A DNA stretch of 64,000 nucleotides from assembly GCA_963824085.1 (NCBI GenBank), contig CAWGNT010000009.1, positions 186,001 through 250,000 of the forward strand, in the 5' to 3' direction. This document shows, one piece after another, positions 17,067 through 26,296 of this stretch; within the stretch, counting starts at the first letter, position 1, and each line of letters begins with the position of its first letter. The notes below the pieces were generated by a model. It searched no databases. It was not told the DNA's origin and worked only from the letters and a program-made list of their open reading frames with translations. The stretch is from JARRNE01 sp963824085 (lineage in GTDB: Bacteria; Pseudomonadota; Gammaproteobacteria; Chromatiales; Chromatiaceae). Position numbers and translations under genes: made by a program.

Positions 17067-18275
17067 ATGAACCCGGATCTGGATCGCCTCCAGCCCTACC
17101 CGTTCGAGAAGCTCGCCGACCTCAAGGCCGGTGTCAAGCCGCCGGCCGGGCTCGATCACATCGCCCTGTCGATCGGAGAGCCCAAGCACAGCGCCCCCGG
17201 GTTCGTCGCGGACGCGATCATCGCTCACCTCCACAACCTTTCCGTATACCCAACCACCCGAGGACTTCCGACCCTGCGGCAGACGATCGCGAATTGGCTC
17301 GTCCACCGTTTCCGCCTCCCCGAGGGCGGCGTCGACCCAGAAGGTCAGGTCCTGCCGGTGAACGGCACCCGCGAGGCGCTATTCGCATTCGCTCAGGTCG
17401 TCGTCGATCGCGGGCGCAGCCCTCTCGTCTTGATACCCAATCCCTTCTATCAGATCTACGAAGGTGCGGCCCTCCTTGCGGGCGCGGAGCCGCGCTACCT
17501 GCCCTGCACGGCGGACACTGGATTTATCCCGGACTTCGACTCCGTGGATGCCCAGACCTGGCGACGCTGCCAACTGCTATACCTCTGCTCACCGGGCAAC
17601 CCCACGGGGGCAGTGGCGGACCCTAGAACGCTCGAACGCCTAGTCACTCTGGCCCAGGAGCACGACTTCGTGATCGCCGCCGACGAGTGCTACTCGGAGA
17701 TCTACTTCGAGGAGGGGGCCGAGCCCGTTGGTCTACTCCAGGTCGCAGCAGCCATGGGACTCACGGATTTTCGGCGCTGCGTCGTCTTCCACAGCCTCTC
17801 GAAACGATCGAACCTGCCCGGAATGCGCTCCGGCTTTGTTGCCGGAGACGCACAGGTTATCGATGCCTTTTTTCGCTACCGTACCTATCACGGCTGTACC
17901 ATGCCGCTGCAGCATCAACATGCCAGCACCGCAGCCTGGAGTGACGAGCAGCATGTGGTCGAAAACCGGCGCATGTATCGAGAGAAGCTTACCGCCGTTC
18001 TGAGAATCCTGGACGGCGTGCTGCCGGTAGAGCGCCCCGCGGCCGGCTTTTACCTTTGGCCGGCCACACCAATTGCGGACACCGATTTCGCCCGTGGCCT
18101 GTTCGCGGCCGAGAACGTCACCGTGCTTCCCGGTCGATTTCTGTCCCGGGCGGTGGACGGCCGGGACCCGGGGATCAACCGAGCCCGTTTAGCGCTGGTA
18201 CCCCCTCTGGATGAATGCACGGATGCGGCCGAGCGTATACGCCGCTACGTCCAGTCTCTCTCGGGAGTACCTTGA
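17067..18275 (+). CDS. dapC: Succinyldiaminopimelate transaminase DapC
   Basis: PLP-dependent class I/II aminotransferase converting N-succinyl-2-amino-6-ketopimelate plus glutamate to N-succinyl-L,L-diaminopimelate in the lysine/peptidoglycan pathway. The 402-residue protein has the DapC N-terminus NPDLDRLQPYPFEKLADL, then SIGEPKHSAP. The PLP site is CSPGNPTGA, then AADECYSEIYFEE, and the Schiff-base Lys lies in FHSLSKRSNLPGMRSGF. Neighbouring dapD and dapE support the succinylase assignment over other class I aminotransferases. Confidence 0.94.
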   Translation: MNPDLDRLQPYPFEKLADLKAGVKPPAGLDHIALSIGEPKHSAPGFVADAIIAHLHNLSVYPTTRGLPTLRQTIANWLVHRFRLPEGGVDPEGQVLPVNGTREALFAFAQVVVDRGRSPLVLIPNPFYQIYEGAALLAGAEPRYLPCTADTGFIPDFDSVDAQTWRRCQLLYLCSPGNPTGAVADPRTLERLVTLAQEHDFVIAADECYSEIYFEEGAEPVGLLQVAAAMGLTDFRRCVVFHSLSKRSNLPGMRSGFVAGDAQVIDAFFRYRTYHGCTMPLQHQHASTAAWSDEQHVVENRRMYREKLTAVLRILDGVLPVERPAAGFYLWPATPIADTDFARGLFAAENVTVLPGRFLSRAVDGRDPGINRARLALVPPLDECTDAAERIRRYVQSLSGVP

Positions 18276-18447
18276 ACCAATCCATCCTGCGTTGTGGACC
18301 TCGAACCTCAGCGACGGGTTACTGTCCGGGCAATCGTTGCATGTGAACGGCAGCATCGATTAGGTCCTGAACTTCGCACCATACGGCATCCGATACGCGC
18401 TCCCACAAGATGCCTTCATTTTCACGATTGCCTTCGACGGAGGCCCC

Positions 18448-19269
18448 ATGAGCGAGACCCAGATCATCATCGAAACTGCCTTCGAGCGGCGAAGCGACAT
18501 CACGCCACGGAACGTGGAAACATTGGTGCGGGACGCGGTGCTGGACACCATTGACCGGCTCGACCGAGGTGAAATCCGAGTCGCAGAGAAGAAGGATGGG
18601 GTCTGGGTCGTCAACGACTGGGTGAAAAAGGCCGTGCTCCTATCGTTCCGAATCGAGGACAACTCGTTCATCAAGGGCGGATTCACCAACTACTACGACA
18701 AGGTTCCCTCGAAGTACCAGGACTACAACTCCCGGGATTTCCGCGAGGGAGGTGTCCGTGTCGTCCCGCCCGCCACGACGCGCAAGGGCGCCTACATTGC
18801 GCCGAGCTGTGTCCTCATGCCCTCGTACGTCAACATCGGCGCCTACGTGGATTCCGGGACCATGGTCGACACCTGGGCCACCGTCGGCTCCTGCGCTCAG
18901 ATAGGAAAGAACGTACACCTCTCCGGCGGTGTCGGAATCGGCGGCGTACTGGAGCCGGTCCAGGCCGCACCCACCATCATCGAGGACAACTGCTTCATCG
19001 GCGCCCGCTCCGAGATCGTGGAAGGGGTGATCGTCGAGGAAGGGGCGGTCATCTCCATGGGGGTATACATCGGCCAAAGCACCAAGATCTTCCATCGCTC
19101 CACCGGCGAGACCACCTACGGCCGCATCCCTGCCGGCGCCGTAGTCGTCCCGGGCAGCTTGCCTGCCAAGGACGGAAGCCACAGCCTCTACTGCGCCGTG
19201 ATCATCAAGCAGGTGGACGAGCGCACCCGCAGCAAGGTGGGGATCAACGAGCTCCTGCGGGATATCTGA
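18448..19269 (+). CDS. dapD: Tetrahydrodipicolinate N-succinyltransferase DapD
   Basis: Transfers succinyl from succinyl-CoA to tetrahydrodipicolinate, the committed step of the succinylase DAP route. The 273-residue chain has a helical N-terminal domain and a left-handed beta-helix of hexapeptide repeats (YIAPSCVLMPSYVNIGAYVDSG, then GIGGVLEPVQAAPTIIEDNCFIGARSEIVEGVIVEEGAVI). GGAGG lies 4 nt before the ATG. The 172-bp gap to dapC contains no gene that I can support. Confidence 0.97.
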   Translation: MSETQIIIETAFERRSDITPRNVETLVRDAVLDTIDRLDRGEIRVAEKKDGVWVVNDWVKKAVLLSFRIEDNSFIKGGFTNYYDKVPSKYQDYNSRDFREGGVRVVPPATTRKGAYIAPSCVLMPSYVNIGAYVDSGTMVDTWATVGSCAQIGKNVHLSGGVGIGGVLEPVQAAPTIIEDNCFIGARSEIVEGVIVEEGAVISMGVYIGQSTKIFHRSTGETTYGRIPAGAVVVPGSLPAKDGSHSLYCAVIIKQVDERTRSKVGINELLRDI

Positions 19270-19306
19270 GACAGAAGGGCGAATAGCTTGGGGCCGAAAG
19301 CTGCAC

Positions 19307-19338
19307 GCTGGAGGCTGGAGGCTGGAGGCTGGAGGCTG
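19307..19338 (+). repeat. Heptamer tandem repeat (GCTGGAG)x4 carrying Shine-Dalgarno cores
   Basis: Four perfect copies of GCTGGAG (19307-19334) followed by a partial GCTG stand directly in front of the ATG at 19341. Each junction creates GGAGG, so the repeat is also the ribosome binding region of the next gene; the last GGAGG is 5 nt from the ATG. Copy-number change would alter the number of upstream SD cores but not the spacing of the last one. Confidence 0.85.
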
Positions 19339-19340
19339 TC

Positions 19341-19685
19341 ATGATCACTCTCTACGGTATCGCCAACTGCGACACGATCAAGAACGCACGGCGCTGGCTC
19401 GACGACCACGGAGTCGAGTACGTCTTCCACGACTATGCAAGGCAAGGGTTGGACGAGGATCGCCTGCGCGGCTGGGTTGCCGAGTTGGGCTGGGAGACAC
19501 TGATCAATCGCCGGGGCACCACCTGGCGCAAGCTGGACAATGGGCTCCGGGAGACCATGGACGAAGAAGCCGCGATCCGCGTGATGCATGCAGCACCCTC
19601 CATCATCCGCCGCCCCTTGCTCGACACCGGCAGCGCCCGTCATATTGGGTTCTCGGAGGCAGCCTACGACGGAATCTTCGGCTAA
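19341..19685 (+). CDS. ArsC/Spx-family reductase (YffB-like)
   Basis: Thioredoxin-fold protein of the ArsC family, 114 residues. MITLYGIANCDTIKNARRWLDDHGVEY places the family Cys at residue 10 in the usual N-terminal loop. WETLINRRGTTWRKL and IKRPxL-like IIRRPLLDTG are YffB-type signatures. The physiological substrate of YffB proteins is not established; arsenate reduction should not be assumed. Its TAA stop overlaps the dapE ATG (TAATG), and this gene commonly lies between dapD and dapE in gammaproteobacteria. Translation begins from the heptamer repeat just upstream. Confidence 0.9.
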   Translation: MITLYGIANCDTIKNARRWLDDHGVEYVFHDYARQGLDEDRLRGWVAELGWETLINRRGTTWRKLDNGLRETMDEEAAIRVMHAAPSIIRRPLLDTGSARHIGFSEAAYDGIFG

Positions 19686-20815
19686 TGTCTCGGACCCTCG
19701 ACCTCGCGCAGGCGCTGATCCGGCGTCGCTCCGTGACACCGGAAGATGCGGGCTGCCAGAGCCTGATTGCCGACCAGCTTGCCGAGCTCGGTTTCGTCGT
19801 CGAGCCCATGCCATTCGCGGAGGTCACGAACCTGTGGGCGCGACACGGCCGCTCGCACCCCCTCTTTTGCTTTGCCGGGCACACCGACGTGGTGCCGCCG
19901 GGACCGTTGGAGCAATGGACCTCAGACCCCTTCGAGCCTCAGGTCAGAGACGGGATGCTTTACGGGCGCGGGGCTTGCGACATGAAGGGCTCGCTCGCGG
20001 CCATGGTCGCGGCAACGGCAGCGTTCCTGCACTCCCATCCGCGGCATCGCGGCTCCGTCGCCTTTCTCGTTACCAGCGACGAGGAGGGTCCGGCGCAGAA
20101 CGGTACCCTGAAGGTCGTGGAGACGCTCGCGCGCCGCGGCGAGAAGATCGACTATTGCGTCGTCGGCGAGCCGTCCAGCGACACCGCCCTCGGGGACACC
20201 GTCAAGAACGGTCGCCGGGGAAGCATTAGCGGCTTGCTGACCGTCTTCGGCAAGCAGGGCCACGTTGCCTATCCGCAGCGGGCAAAGAACCCCTTGCATG
20301 CGTTTGCCCCTGCGCTGGCCGAGCTGATCGCCGAGCAGTGGGACAAGGGCAATGCGTTTTTCCCGCCCACGAGCTTACAGGTCGTCAATTTCAACATGGG
20401 CACAGGCGCGGACAACGTCATCCCGGCCACGCTAAGTGCCCAGTTCAATCTTCGTTTCTCCACCGAGCTCGACCCGGATACCATCAAGCGCCGCGTGACT
20501 GCCATCCTGGACAAGGGGGGGGTCGACTACCGCGTCGACTGGCGGCTCTCCGGGACCCCGTTCCTCACGCCGGCCGGGACCTTGGTCGACGCGGGACGAC
20601 ATGCGATCACCGAGGTCACAGGTCTGGAGCCGAAGCTCTCCACCGCCGGAGGCACGTCGGACGGGCGCTTCATCGCCCCAACGGGAGCCCAGGTGCTCGA
20701 GATCGGGCCGGTCAACGCCACTATTCATCAGGTCGATGAGTGCGTCGGTATCGAGGAGCTGGACCAGCTGACCCGGATCTACCAGCGCATCCTGGAGGGG
20801 CTGCTCGCAGACTGA
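19685..20815 (+). CDS. dapE: Succinyl-diaminopimelate desuccinylase DapE
   Basis: Dinuclear zinc M20 peptidase-family enzyme hydrolysing N-succinyl-L,L-DAP to L,L-DAP and succinate. Metal and catalytic motifs: LFCFAGHTDVVPPG (His and catalytic Asp), GRGACDMKG (bridging Asp), VTSDEEGPAQNGT (catalytic Glu pair), YCVVGEPSS and, near the C-terminus, NATIHQVDECV (His). At 376 residues it is full length. Its start overlaps the preceding stop, so translation is probably coupled. It converges with minE after a 50-bp gap. Confidence 0.96.
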   Translation: MSRTLDLAQALIRRRSVTPEDAGCQSLIADQLAELGFVVEPMPFAEVTNLWARHGRSHPLFCFAGHTDVVPPGPLEQWTSDPFEPQVRDGMLYGRGACDMKGSLAAMVAATAAFLHSHPRHRGSVAFLVTSDEEGPAQNGTLKVVETLARRGEKIDYCVVGEPSSDTALGDTVKNGRRGSISGLLTVFGKQGHVAYPQRAKNPLHAFAPALAELIAEQWDKGNAFFPPTSLQVVNFNMGTGADNVIPATLSAQFNLRFSTELDPDTIKRRVTAILDKGGVDYRVDWRLSGTPFLTPAGTLVDAGRHAITEVTGLEPKLSTAGGTSDGRFIAPTGAQVLEIGPVNATIHQVDECVGIEELDQLTRIYQRILEGLLAD

Positions 20816-20865
20816 AGGAACACGCGCTTGCGACGCCGGCTCCTCGTCCGACGCCGCGCCTTCGG

Positions 20866-21135
20866 CTAGGCCCGGTTGTGGGCAGCGTCGGGCAGGATGA
20901 TGTTCAGCTCCAGGATCTCCCGGCTGTCCTCCTGCTCGTAGTTGACCGATACCGAGCTCATGTCGACCTCGACATACTTGCGGATGACCTCCAGAATCTC
21001 CCGTTGCAGCTTTGGGAGATATGACGGGCGGTGGCGTGCCGAACGGTCGTGGGCCACCAAAATCTGGAGGCGCTCCTTGGCAACGGAAGCAGACCCCTTG
21101 GGGCGCGTCGAACGAAAATAATCCAGCAGACCCAT
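20866..21135 (-). CDS. minE: Cell division topological specificity factor MinE
   Basis: Activates the MinD ATPase and drives pole-to-pole oscillation of MinCD. The 89-residue protein has the membrane-targeting N-terminus MGLLDYFRS, the MinD-binding segment SVAKERLQILVAHDRSA, and the C-terminal dimerisation domain LPKLQREILEVIRKYVEVD. It starts 3 bp after the minD stop, in the order minC-minD-minE. Confidence 0.97.
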   Translation of the reverse strand: MGLLDYFRSTRPKGSASVAKERLQILVAHDRSARHRPSYLPKLQREILEVIRKYVEVDMSSVSVNYEQEDSREILELNIILPDAAHNRA

Positions 21136-21138
21136 GGC

Positions 21139-21948
21139 CTACCCCCCGAACAAGCGGCTGAAAAAGCCTCGTTTCTGGATATCGAGGAACCGGTGAGGGA
21201 TGTCCTCCCCCAGGTAGCGGGCCACCATGTCCGCGTAGGCCTGACCGGCATCGCTTTCCACGTCCAAGATGACCGGAACCCCGGAGTTGGACGCATTGAG
21301 GACGGACTTGGACTCCGGTATCACACCGAGGAGATCGAGGGAAAGGATGTCCTGAACGTCTTCGACACCCAGCATCTCGCCTCGCTGGACTCGTTCCGGT
21401 GCGTAGCGGGTGAGCAAGAGATACTCTCGGATGGGCTCGGCGTTCGCCTCCGCGCGCCGAGACTTGCTCGACAATATTCCGAGCATGCGGTCCGAATCGC
21501 GCACCGAGGAGACCTCTGGATTTGTGACCACCAGGGCGTCGTCCGCGTAGTACATGGCCATGTGAGCACCGTGCTCGATACCCGCCGGAGAATCACAGAT
21601 GATGAAGTCGCTGGTCTTGGAGAGCTCGTCAAGAACCCGCCCGACGCCCTCCTTGGTCAACGCCTCCTTGTCCCGCGTCTGGGACGCTGGAAGTATATAC
21701 AGGTTGTCGCACCGCTTGTCCCGGATCAGCGCCTGATTGAGATTAGCCTCCCCATTGATCACATTGACAAAGTCGTAGACCACCCGGCGCTCGCAACCCA
21801 TGATGAGATCCAGATTGCGCAGACCGACATCGAAATCGATCACTACAGTGCGGTGTCCCTGCTGCGCCAGCCCCATGGCGAAGGCCGCGCTGGTGGTGGT
21901 CTTGCCGACACCGCCCTTCCCTGACGTGATAACGATTGTTCTCCCCAA
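21139..21948 (-). CDS. minD: Septum site-determining ATPase MinD
   Basis: Deviant Walker-A membrane ATPase that recruits MinC. I start at TTG 21946-21948, which has GGAGG 8 nt upstream and gives LGRTIVITSGKGGVGKTT aligned with E. coli MinD, 269 residues. The open frame extends 17 codons further with no similarity. Deviant Walker A is SGKGGVGKTT, with VIDFDVGLRNLDL and FIICDSPAGIEHG following. The C-terminal amphipathic membrane helix is RFLDIQKRGFFSRLFGG. The gap to minC is 186 bp. Confidence 0.96.
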   Translation of the reverse strand: MGRTIVITSGKGGVGKTTTSAAFAMGLAQQGHRTVVIDFDVGLRNLDLIMGCERRVVYDFVNVINGEANLNQALIRDKRCDNLYILPASQTRDKEALTKEGVGRVLDELSKTSDFIICDSPAGIEHGAHMAMYYADDALVVTNPEVSSVRDSDRMLGILSSKSRRAEANAEPIREYLLLTRYAPERVQRGEMLGVEDVQDILSLDLLGVIPESKSVLNASNSGVPVILDVESDAGQAYADMVARYLGEDIPHRFLDIQKRGFFSRLFGG

Positions 21949-22134
21949 GGTATCGCCCTCCTTCAGGCGGATGCTCTCGTAACCCCCGGGCGAAGGCACG
22001 GAGGCCGGTTAAACGGAACCTGTTGTGGGGCTTGAGCAAGATCGCACGGACCCGAGACAGGTCCAGCCACCGCTCTGTGCGATCATCCTCCCGCGCTCCC
22101 GACACCGCACGGCCTGGACAACTGTCCGGCCCCG

Positions 22135-22923
22135 TCAGATCTTCTCGATTCGCAGGGCCTTGTCGTCCAGAAAAATCTGCACTGGGTACCCCTTCAGATC
22201 GCCAGGAATGTTCTCGCTCACCCGATAGTGGCCGGCGACGGACACGAGCTCGGCTTGCAGGTCCTGACAGAAGATCCGCGCCTGGGTATTGCCCTTCAAC
22301 CCTGCCATTGCTCGCCCCCGTAGGGGCCCATAGACGTGGATGTTGCCGTCCGCCATGAGCTCGGCACCGGAGCTCACGGGCGCGACCACGGACAGGTCGC
22401 CGCCGGGGGCATAGACTCGCTGCCCGGAACGCACGGGCCGAGTTACCAGCGTGAAACCCGCCGTGGACCCGGGGTTCGGCGCTTCCGCGCGGGGCGGGGG
22501 TGGCACGTCGGGCACCGGCACCGATGCCGCCTCGGTCTTATCCTCCTGCTTCGGACGGCGCACGAAGGCGTCTCCCAGGATCGCGAGCTCCATTGCCTCG
22601 GCCGCCTCGTTCTGAGCAGGAGTGCCGCCGCGTACCCCGACCGGAATCATGCGGTAACCCCGAAGCAGCCCGACGAGAAGGGGGAACTCCACCACCCCCT
22701 CGCCGCCGGAAACCGCGGCGAGGTCGATGACGACCGGGGTGTTGCGAAAGAAATCCGGTGCCTGCTCGACCTTGGCGCTCAGCTCTTCGGCAACCGTGTC
22801 CATATCGACACCCAACAGTCGAATGACGGGCAGGGTGAAGGCCGCCGCTTTGAGCTCGAATGCCTGGGGCGGGTTTTCCCGCGCAGAGTCTGGATTAGCC
22901 GCCATCAAGGTGATGGGAAACAT
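22135..22923 (-). CDS. minC: Septum site-determining protein MinC
   Basis: FtsZ polymerisation inhibitor brought to the membrane by MinD. The N-terminal FtsZ-binding domain (FELKAAAFTLPVIRLLG) is followed by a proline-rich linker (SVPVPDVPPPPRAEAPNPG). The C-terminal beta-helix dimer domain contains GQRVYAPGGDLSVVAPVSSGAELMADGNIHVYGPLRGRAMAG, the MinD-interacting RGRA region. Start choice is uncertain: ATG at 22923 is used here, and ATG at 22905 (six codons later) would give the more usual N-terminus. Neither has a clear ribosome site. Confidence 0.93.
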   Translation of the reverse strand: MFPITLMAANPDSARENPPQAFELKAAAFTLPVIRLLGVDMDTVAEELSAKVEQAPDFFRNTPVVIDLAAVSGGEGVVEFPLLVGLLRGYRMIPVGVRGGTPAQNEAAEAMELAILGDAFVRRPKQEDKTEAASVPVPDVPPPPRAEAPNPGSTAGFTLVTRPVRSGQRVYAPGGDLSVVAPVSSGAELMADGNIHVYGPLRGRAMAGLKGNTQARIFCQDLQAELVSVAGHYRVSENIPGDLKGYPVQIFLDDKALRIEKI

Positions 22924-23029
22924 CCCGCGAAGAGCCAAAAACAAGCCCGATCACACCGTCGGGCCAGGTCGTCATCGGTATCGCCGGCAATGCTACCGCC
23001 TGATCGGCGCGACGCAAAGCGGCAGCCCG

Positions 23030-23374
23030 TCAGCCTGGCGGCCACTGCATGGGGCGACCGCCAAGGACATGGAGATGCAGATGAAACACGGTCTGGCCCG
23101 CAGCCGCGTTACAGTTCATCACTACCCGGTAGCCCGCCTTGGCGATGCCTTCCTGCTCGGCCACCTTCTTCGCAGCGAAGATCATCTTCGCGATAAGGCC
23201 CGCGTCCTCCGACGCCAGATCGTTCAACGTCGGGATGGGCTTGCGTGGAATAATGAGGACATGGGTCGGCGCCTGCGGGGCAATGTCCCGGAACCCCACC
23301 ACGTCCTCGTCTTCATAGACGATGTCGGCCGCGATCTCCCCCGCCGCAATCTTACCAAATATGGTCTCTGCCAT
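23030..23374 (-). CDS. hinT: HIT-family nucleotide hydrolase HinT
   Basis: Histidine-triad purine nucleoside phosphoramidase. About 114 residues from MAETIFGKIAAGEI. The motif FHLHLHVLGG gives the HxHxH triad, with THVLIIPRKPI upstream. A start five codons earlier is possible. It lies upstream of minC on the same strand; a functional link is not implied. Confidence 0.93.
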   Translation of the reverse strand: MAETIFGKIAAGEIAADIVYEDEDVVGFRDIAPQAPTHVLIIPRKPIPTLNDLASEDAGLIAKMIFAAKKVAEQEGIAKAGYRVVMNCNAAAGQTVFHLHLHVLGGRPMQWPPG

Positions 23375-23538
23375 GCCTGCACTCTCCATTCAGATTGCCC
23401 GTCGCAACGGGCGAGTCGCACTACACCGATGCAGACGGCATGGTGCTCGAGATGGCACAGTCCAATGGGACCCGTTTCCATACCGAGCTCACCCGGCTGT
23501 TTCGCTTCCTGACCGGTGGGGACGAAACCGATCGATAT

Positions 23539-24135
23539 TTACAGCCCCTGCCGGCCAGCAAACGCATGTGCCAAAGTGCCGCTATCCACATATTCCAGCT
23601 CGCCCCCTAACGGGACACCATGAGCGATGCGAGTCGCACGGACACGGTGACGGGCAGCGATCTCCGCAATGAATTGCGACGTGGCGCCGCCCTCAACGGT
23701 GGGACTGATTGCCAGTATCAACTCCTGCACCGTGCCTTCGGCAAGCCGGCTCTCCAAGCTGTCCAGGCCGAGCTCCTTCGGACCGATGCCATCCAGCGGG
23801 GAAAGCCTGCCGCCGAGCACGAAGTAAAGCCCGCGGTAGTCAGTCGCCTGCTCGATCGCGACGATCTCGGAGGGGTGCTCGATGACACACAACAGAGACT
23901 GGTCGCGGCTTGGATTGGCACAGAGCGCGCAAAGCTCGCGCTCGCTAAGGGTATGGCAGCGCTCGCAAAAAGTAATTCGCTCCATGGCCTGCGCCATGAC
24001 CTCGGCAAGACGGCGGCCCCCTTCGCGGTCCCGCTGAAGCAGGTGGAAGGCCATGCGCTGGGCCGACTTCGGCCCCACCCCCGGGAGGCATCGCAACGCC
24101 TCGACCAGCTGGTTGAGTAGCGAGCGCTCCGCCAT
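23539..24135 (-). CDS. recR: Recombination mediator RecR
   Basis: Helps RecF/RecO load RecA at gaps. About 198 residues: N-terminal helix-hairpin-helix LRCLPGVGPKSAQRMAFHLL, C4 zinc finger CERCHTLSERELCALC, Toprim domain LLCVIEHPSEIVAIEQ and LGGRLSPLDGIGPKELGLD, and the Walker-B-like C-terminal SRIAHGVPLGGELE type motif (here TRIAHGVPLGGELEYVD). ATG at 24133-24135 is chosen; a TTG at 24139-24141 overlaps the ybaB stop. The dnaX-ybaB-recR operon order is standard. Confidence 0.96.
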   Translation of the reverse strand: MAERSLLNQLVEALRCLPGVGPKSAQRMAFHLLQRDREGGRRLAEVMAQAMERITFCERCHTLSERELCALCANPSRDQSLLCVIEHPSEIVAIEQATDYRGLYFVLGGRLSPLDGIGPKELGLDSLESRLAEGTVQELILAISPTVEGGATSQFIAEIAARHRVRATRIAHGVPLGGELEYVDSGTLAHAFAGRQGL

Positions 24136-24137
24136 GC

Positions 24138-24461
24138 TCAAAAGGGCATCTTGAAGCCGGGCGGCAGCGGCAATCCGGCCGTCAAGCCCGACATGTTCTC
24201 CTTCGTCTTCTCCGCCACACGGTGAACCGCGTCGTTCACCGCTGCGGCGACCAAGTCCTCCAGCATCTCCTTGTCGTCCTGCATCAGGGACGGGTCGATC
24301 GTAACGCGCTTGACCTCGTGGGTGCCGTTCATCATCACCTGCACCATGCCGCCACCGGACTCGCCGGTGACCTCTTCCTGGGCCAGCTTCTCCTGAGCCT
24401 TCTGCAGCTCCTCTTGCATCCTCTGAGCCTGCTTGAGGATATTACCCAATCCGCCTTTCAC
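24138..24461 (-). CDS. ybaB: YbaB/EbfC nucleoid-associated protein
   Basis: Small dimeric DNA-binding protein, 107 residues. It opens GGLGNILKQAQRMQEELQKAQEKLAQEEVTG, a long amphipathic helix, followed by the central beta sheet GGMVQVMMNGTHEVKRVTIDPSLM and a C-terminal helix. It lies between dnaX and recR. Confidence 0.96.
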   Translation of the reverse strand: MKGGLGNILKQAQRMQEELQKAQEKLAQEEVTGESGGGMVQVMMNGTHEVKRVTIDPSLMQDDKEMLEDLVAAAVNDAVHRVAEKTKENMSGLTAGLPLPPGFKMPF

Positions 24462-24478
24462 CTTGATTCACCTCTGGT

Positions 24479-26296
24479 TCACGCCTTTTCGCCACCATCT
24501 GGCAGCCTTTCATCCGTCGGCTCGATGCTGTCGCTCACCCATTGTGCGTCGAGCTGGTCCTGCAGCATACGGGCAACCGGGTCGTCACGCATCAGCGTTT
24601 CCGCGCGCGCGCGCTGCTCCGCGGCCAGGCGCGCACGCCGCTGCGCCGGGGTCTCGCGCACCGACTCTGCAATCCGGATCTCGAGCTTGAGCTTACTCCC
24701 CAACACCTCAGTCAGAGCCGCATGCAGCCGCTCCTCGGCGCTCGCCACCTGCATGTGCTGGCAGGCCGGGTCCAGGAGCAGGCATAGCCTGTGCCCGTCC
24801 CATCCGGCCACGTCGCAATTTCCGGCAAGCTCGCTGGCGACCCCGCGAAGACCAAGACGCCCCACCAGGCCGTGCCAATCCTCAGGACCACCGAGCATGC
24901 CCGTACTTTCCGACTCCACGGCCGCCGGAGGGGAAACCTCGGGCCGCGGCATCTCGTCCACCGGCCTCAGTTGCGACGCTTGCCGGCCCGCGTTCATGGC
25001 GGACGCTTGCTTCGACCCTGCCGCCGTCGTTTCCTCGGGCGCAATCGCCCGCCGGGCGTCCGCAAGGGCGGCCACCGCCCCGCCCCTGGACCGATCGATG
25101 GGCGCTCGGCCCTCCCCTTGCGAGCCCCCCCGTACTGGCGGGCTCGGACGGGACAACTCGGAACCCGAATCCCGTCGACGCTGCGCATCGTCCCGCGCGT
25201 CGGAACGCAGAGTATCAGGGCGAAATGCAAGCATCCGAAGCAAGACCATCTCGATTCCCGTACGCGGATCGGGGGCCAACGGCAGATCCTGTTGGCCGAT
25301 GAGTCCGATCTGGTAAAAGAGCTGGACGTCCTCCGGCTGCATGCTCTCGGCGATCGCCAGGATACGCTCCCGATCGGGATCATCCGCGACGAGCGTCGAG
25401 GGAACCTGCTGGAACAAGGCGACACGATGAAGGATGCCCAGCACTTCCTGTAGCACCCCTGAGAAGTCAGGTGTGAGCTCGGCGATGCCGGCCACCTCGT
25501 CAAGGACCCGCGGGCCGTCGAGGCGCGCCAAGGCATCCACCAGATTGAGGCTCAGTTCCCGGCTCACGGTGCCTAGCATCGTCCGCACCTCGTCGGCGAA
25601 AACCCGGCCACCACCGAAGGCGATGGCCTGGTCGAGCAGACTGAGGGCATCGCGCATGCTGCCGTCCGCCGCGCGGGCCAGCAGCGACAAGGCATGCTCT
25701 TCGAACTCTACCCCTTCCCGTTGCAGGATGTGCGCGAGCTGCCCGCGGATCTCTTCCGGCACGAGCCGCTTAAGGTTGAACTGCAGGCAGCGCGAGAGCA
25801 CCGTCACGGGCACCTTCTGAGGGTCCGTCGTGGCAAGCAGGAACTTTACGTGGGGAGGCGGCTCCTCCAGGGTCTTCAGCAGCGCATTGAAGCTGTGCCC
25901 CGAGAACATGTGCACCTCGTCGATGAGGTACACCTTGTAGCGCCCCCTGACTGGTGCGAACGGGACGTTGTCCAGCAGCTCCCGCGTCTGGTCTACCTTG
26001 GTCCGTGAGGCGGCGTCAACCTCCAGCAGGTCCACGAAGCGCCCCTCGTCGATCTCCCTGCAGGAGGCACACTCGCCGCACGGCCGGGATGTCACACCCA
26101 GCTCACAGTTGAGCGCCTTGGACAGGATGCGCGCCAACGTGGTCTTCCCGACGCCCCGAGTGCCGGTGAAAAGATAGGCGTGATGGAGCAGCCCCTGATC
26201 GAGCGCATTACTCAGCGCCCGCACCACGTGGGTTTGACCCACCATGTCCTGAAAGGACCTGGGGCGCCACTTGCGAGCGAGCACCTGATAGGACAT
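24479..26296 (-). CDS. dnaX: DNA polymerase III subunits gamma and tau
   Basis: AAA+ ATPase of the clamp loader. The 605-residue chain has MSYQVLARKWRPRSFQDMVGQ, Walker A GTRGVGKTTLARILSKAL, the zinc-binding Cys set in CELGVTSRPCGECASCREID, Walker B YLIDEVHMFS and sensor VTVLSRCLQFNLKR. A proline/arginine-rich linker (about residues 375-470) leads to a C-terminal tau-type domain. I looked for but did not see a clear slippery heptamer for gamma frameshifting. It is first gene of dnaX-ybaB-recR, with ffs just upstream. Confidence 0.96.
   Translation of the reverse strand: MSYQVLARKWRPRSFQDMVGQTHVVRALSNALDQGLLHHAYLFTGTRGVGKTTLARILSKALNCELGVTSRPCGECASCREIDEGRFVDLLEVDAASRTKVDQTRELLDNVPFAPVRGRYKVYLIDEVHMFSGHSFNALLKTLEEPPPHVKFLLATTDPQKVPVTVLSRCLQFNLKRLVPEEIRGQLAHILQREGVEFEEHALSLLARAADGSMRDALSLLDQAIAFGGGRVFADEVRTMLGTVSRELSLNLVDALARLDGPRVLDEVAGIAELTPDFSGVLQEVLGILHRVALFQQVPSTLVADDPDRERILAIAESMQPEDVQLFYQIGLIGQQDLPLAPDPRTGIEMVLLRMLAFRPDTLRSDARDDAQRRRDSGSELSRPSPPVRGGSQGEGRAPIDRSRGGAVAALADARRAIAPEETTAAGSKQASAMNAGRQASQLRPVDEMPRPEVSPPAAVESESTGMLGGPEDWHGLVGRLGLRGVASELAGNCDVAGWDGHRLCLLLDPACQHMQVASAEERLHAALTEVLGSKLKLEIRIAESVRETPAQRRARLAAEQRARAETLMRDDPVARMLQDQLDAQWVSDSIEPTDERLPDGGEKA

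Noticed and set aside
23395..23610. 71-codon plus-strand frame overlapping the recR 3' end
   Set aside because: Overlaps recR on the other strand; no start signals and no domain resemblance.
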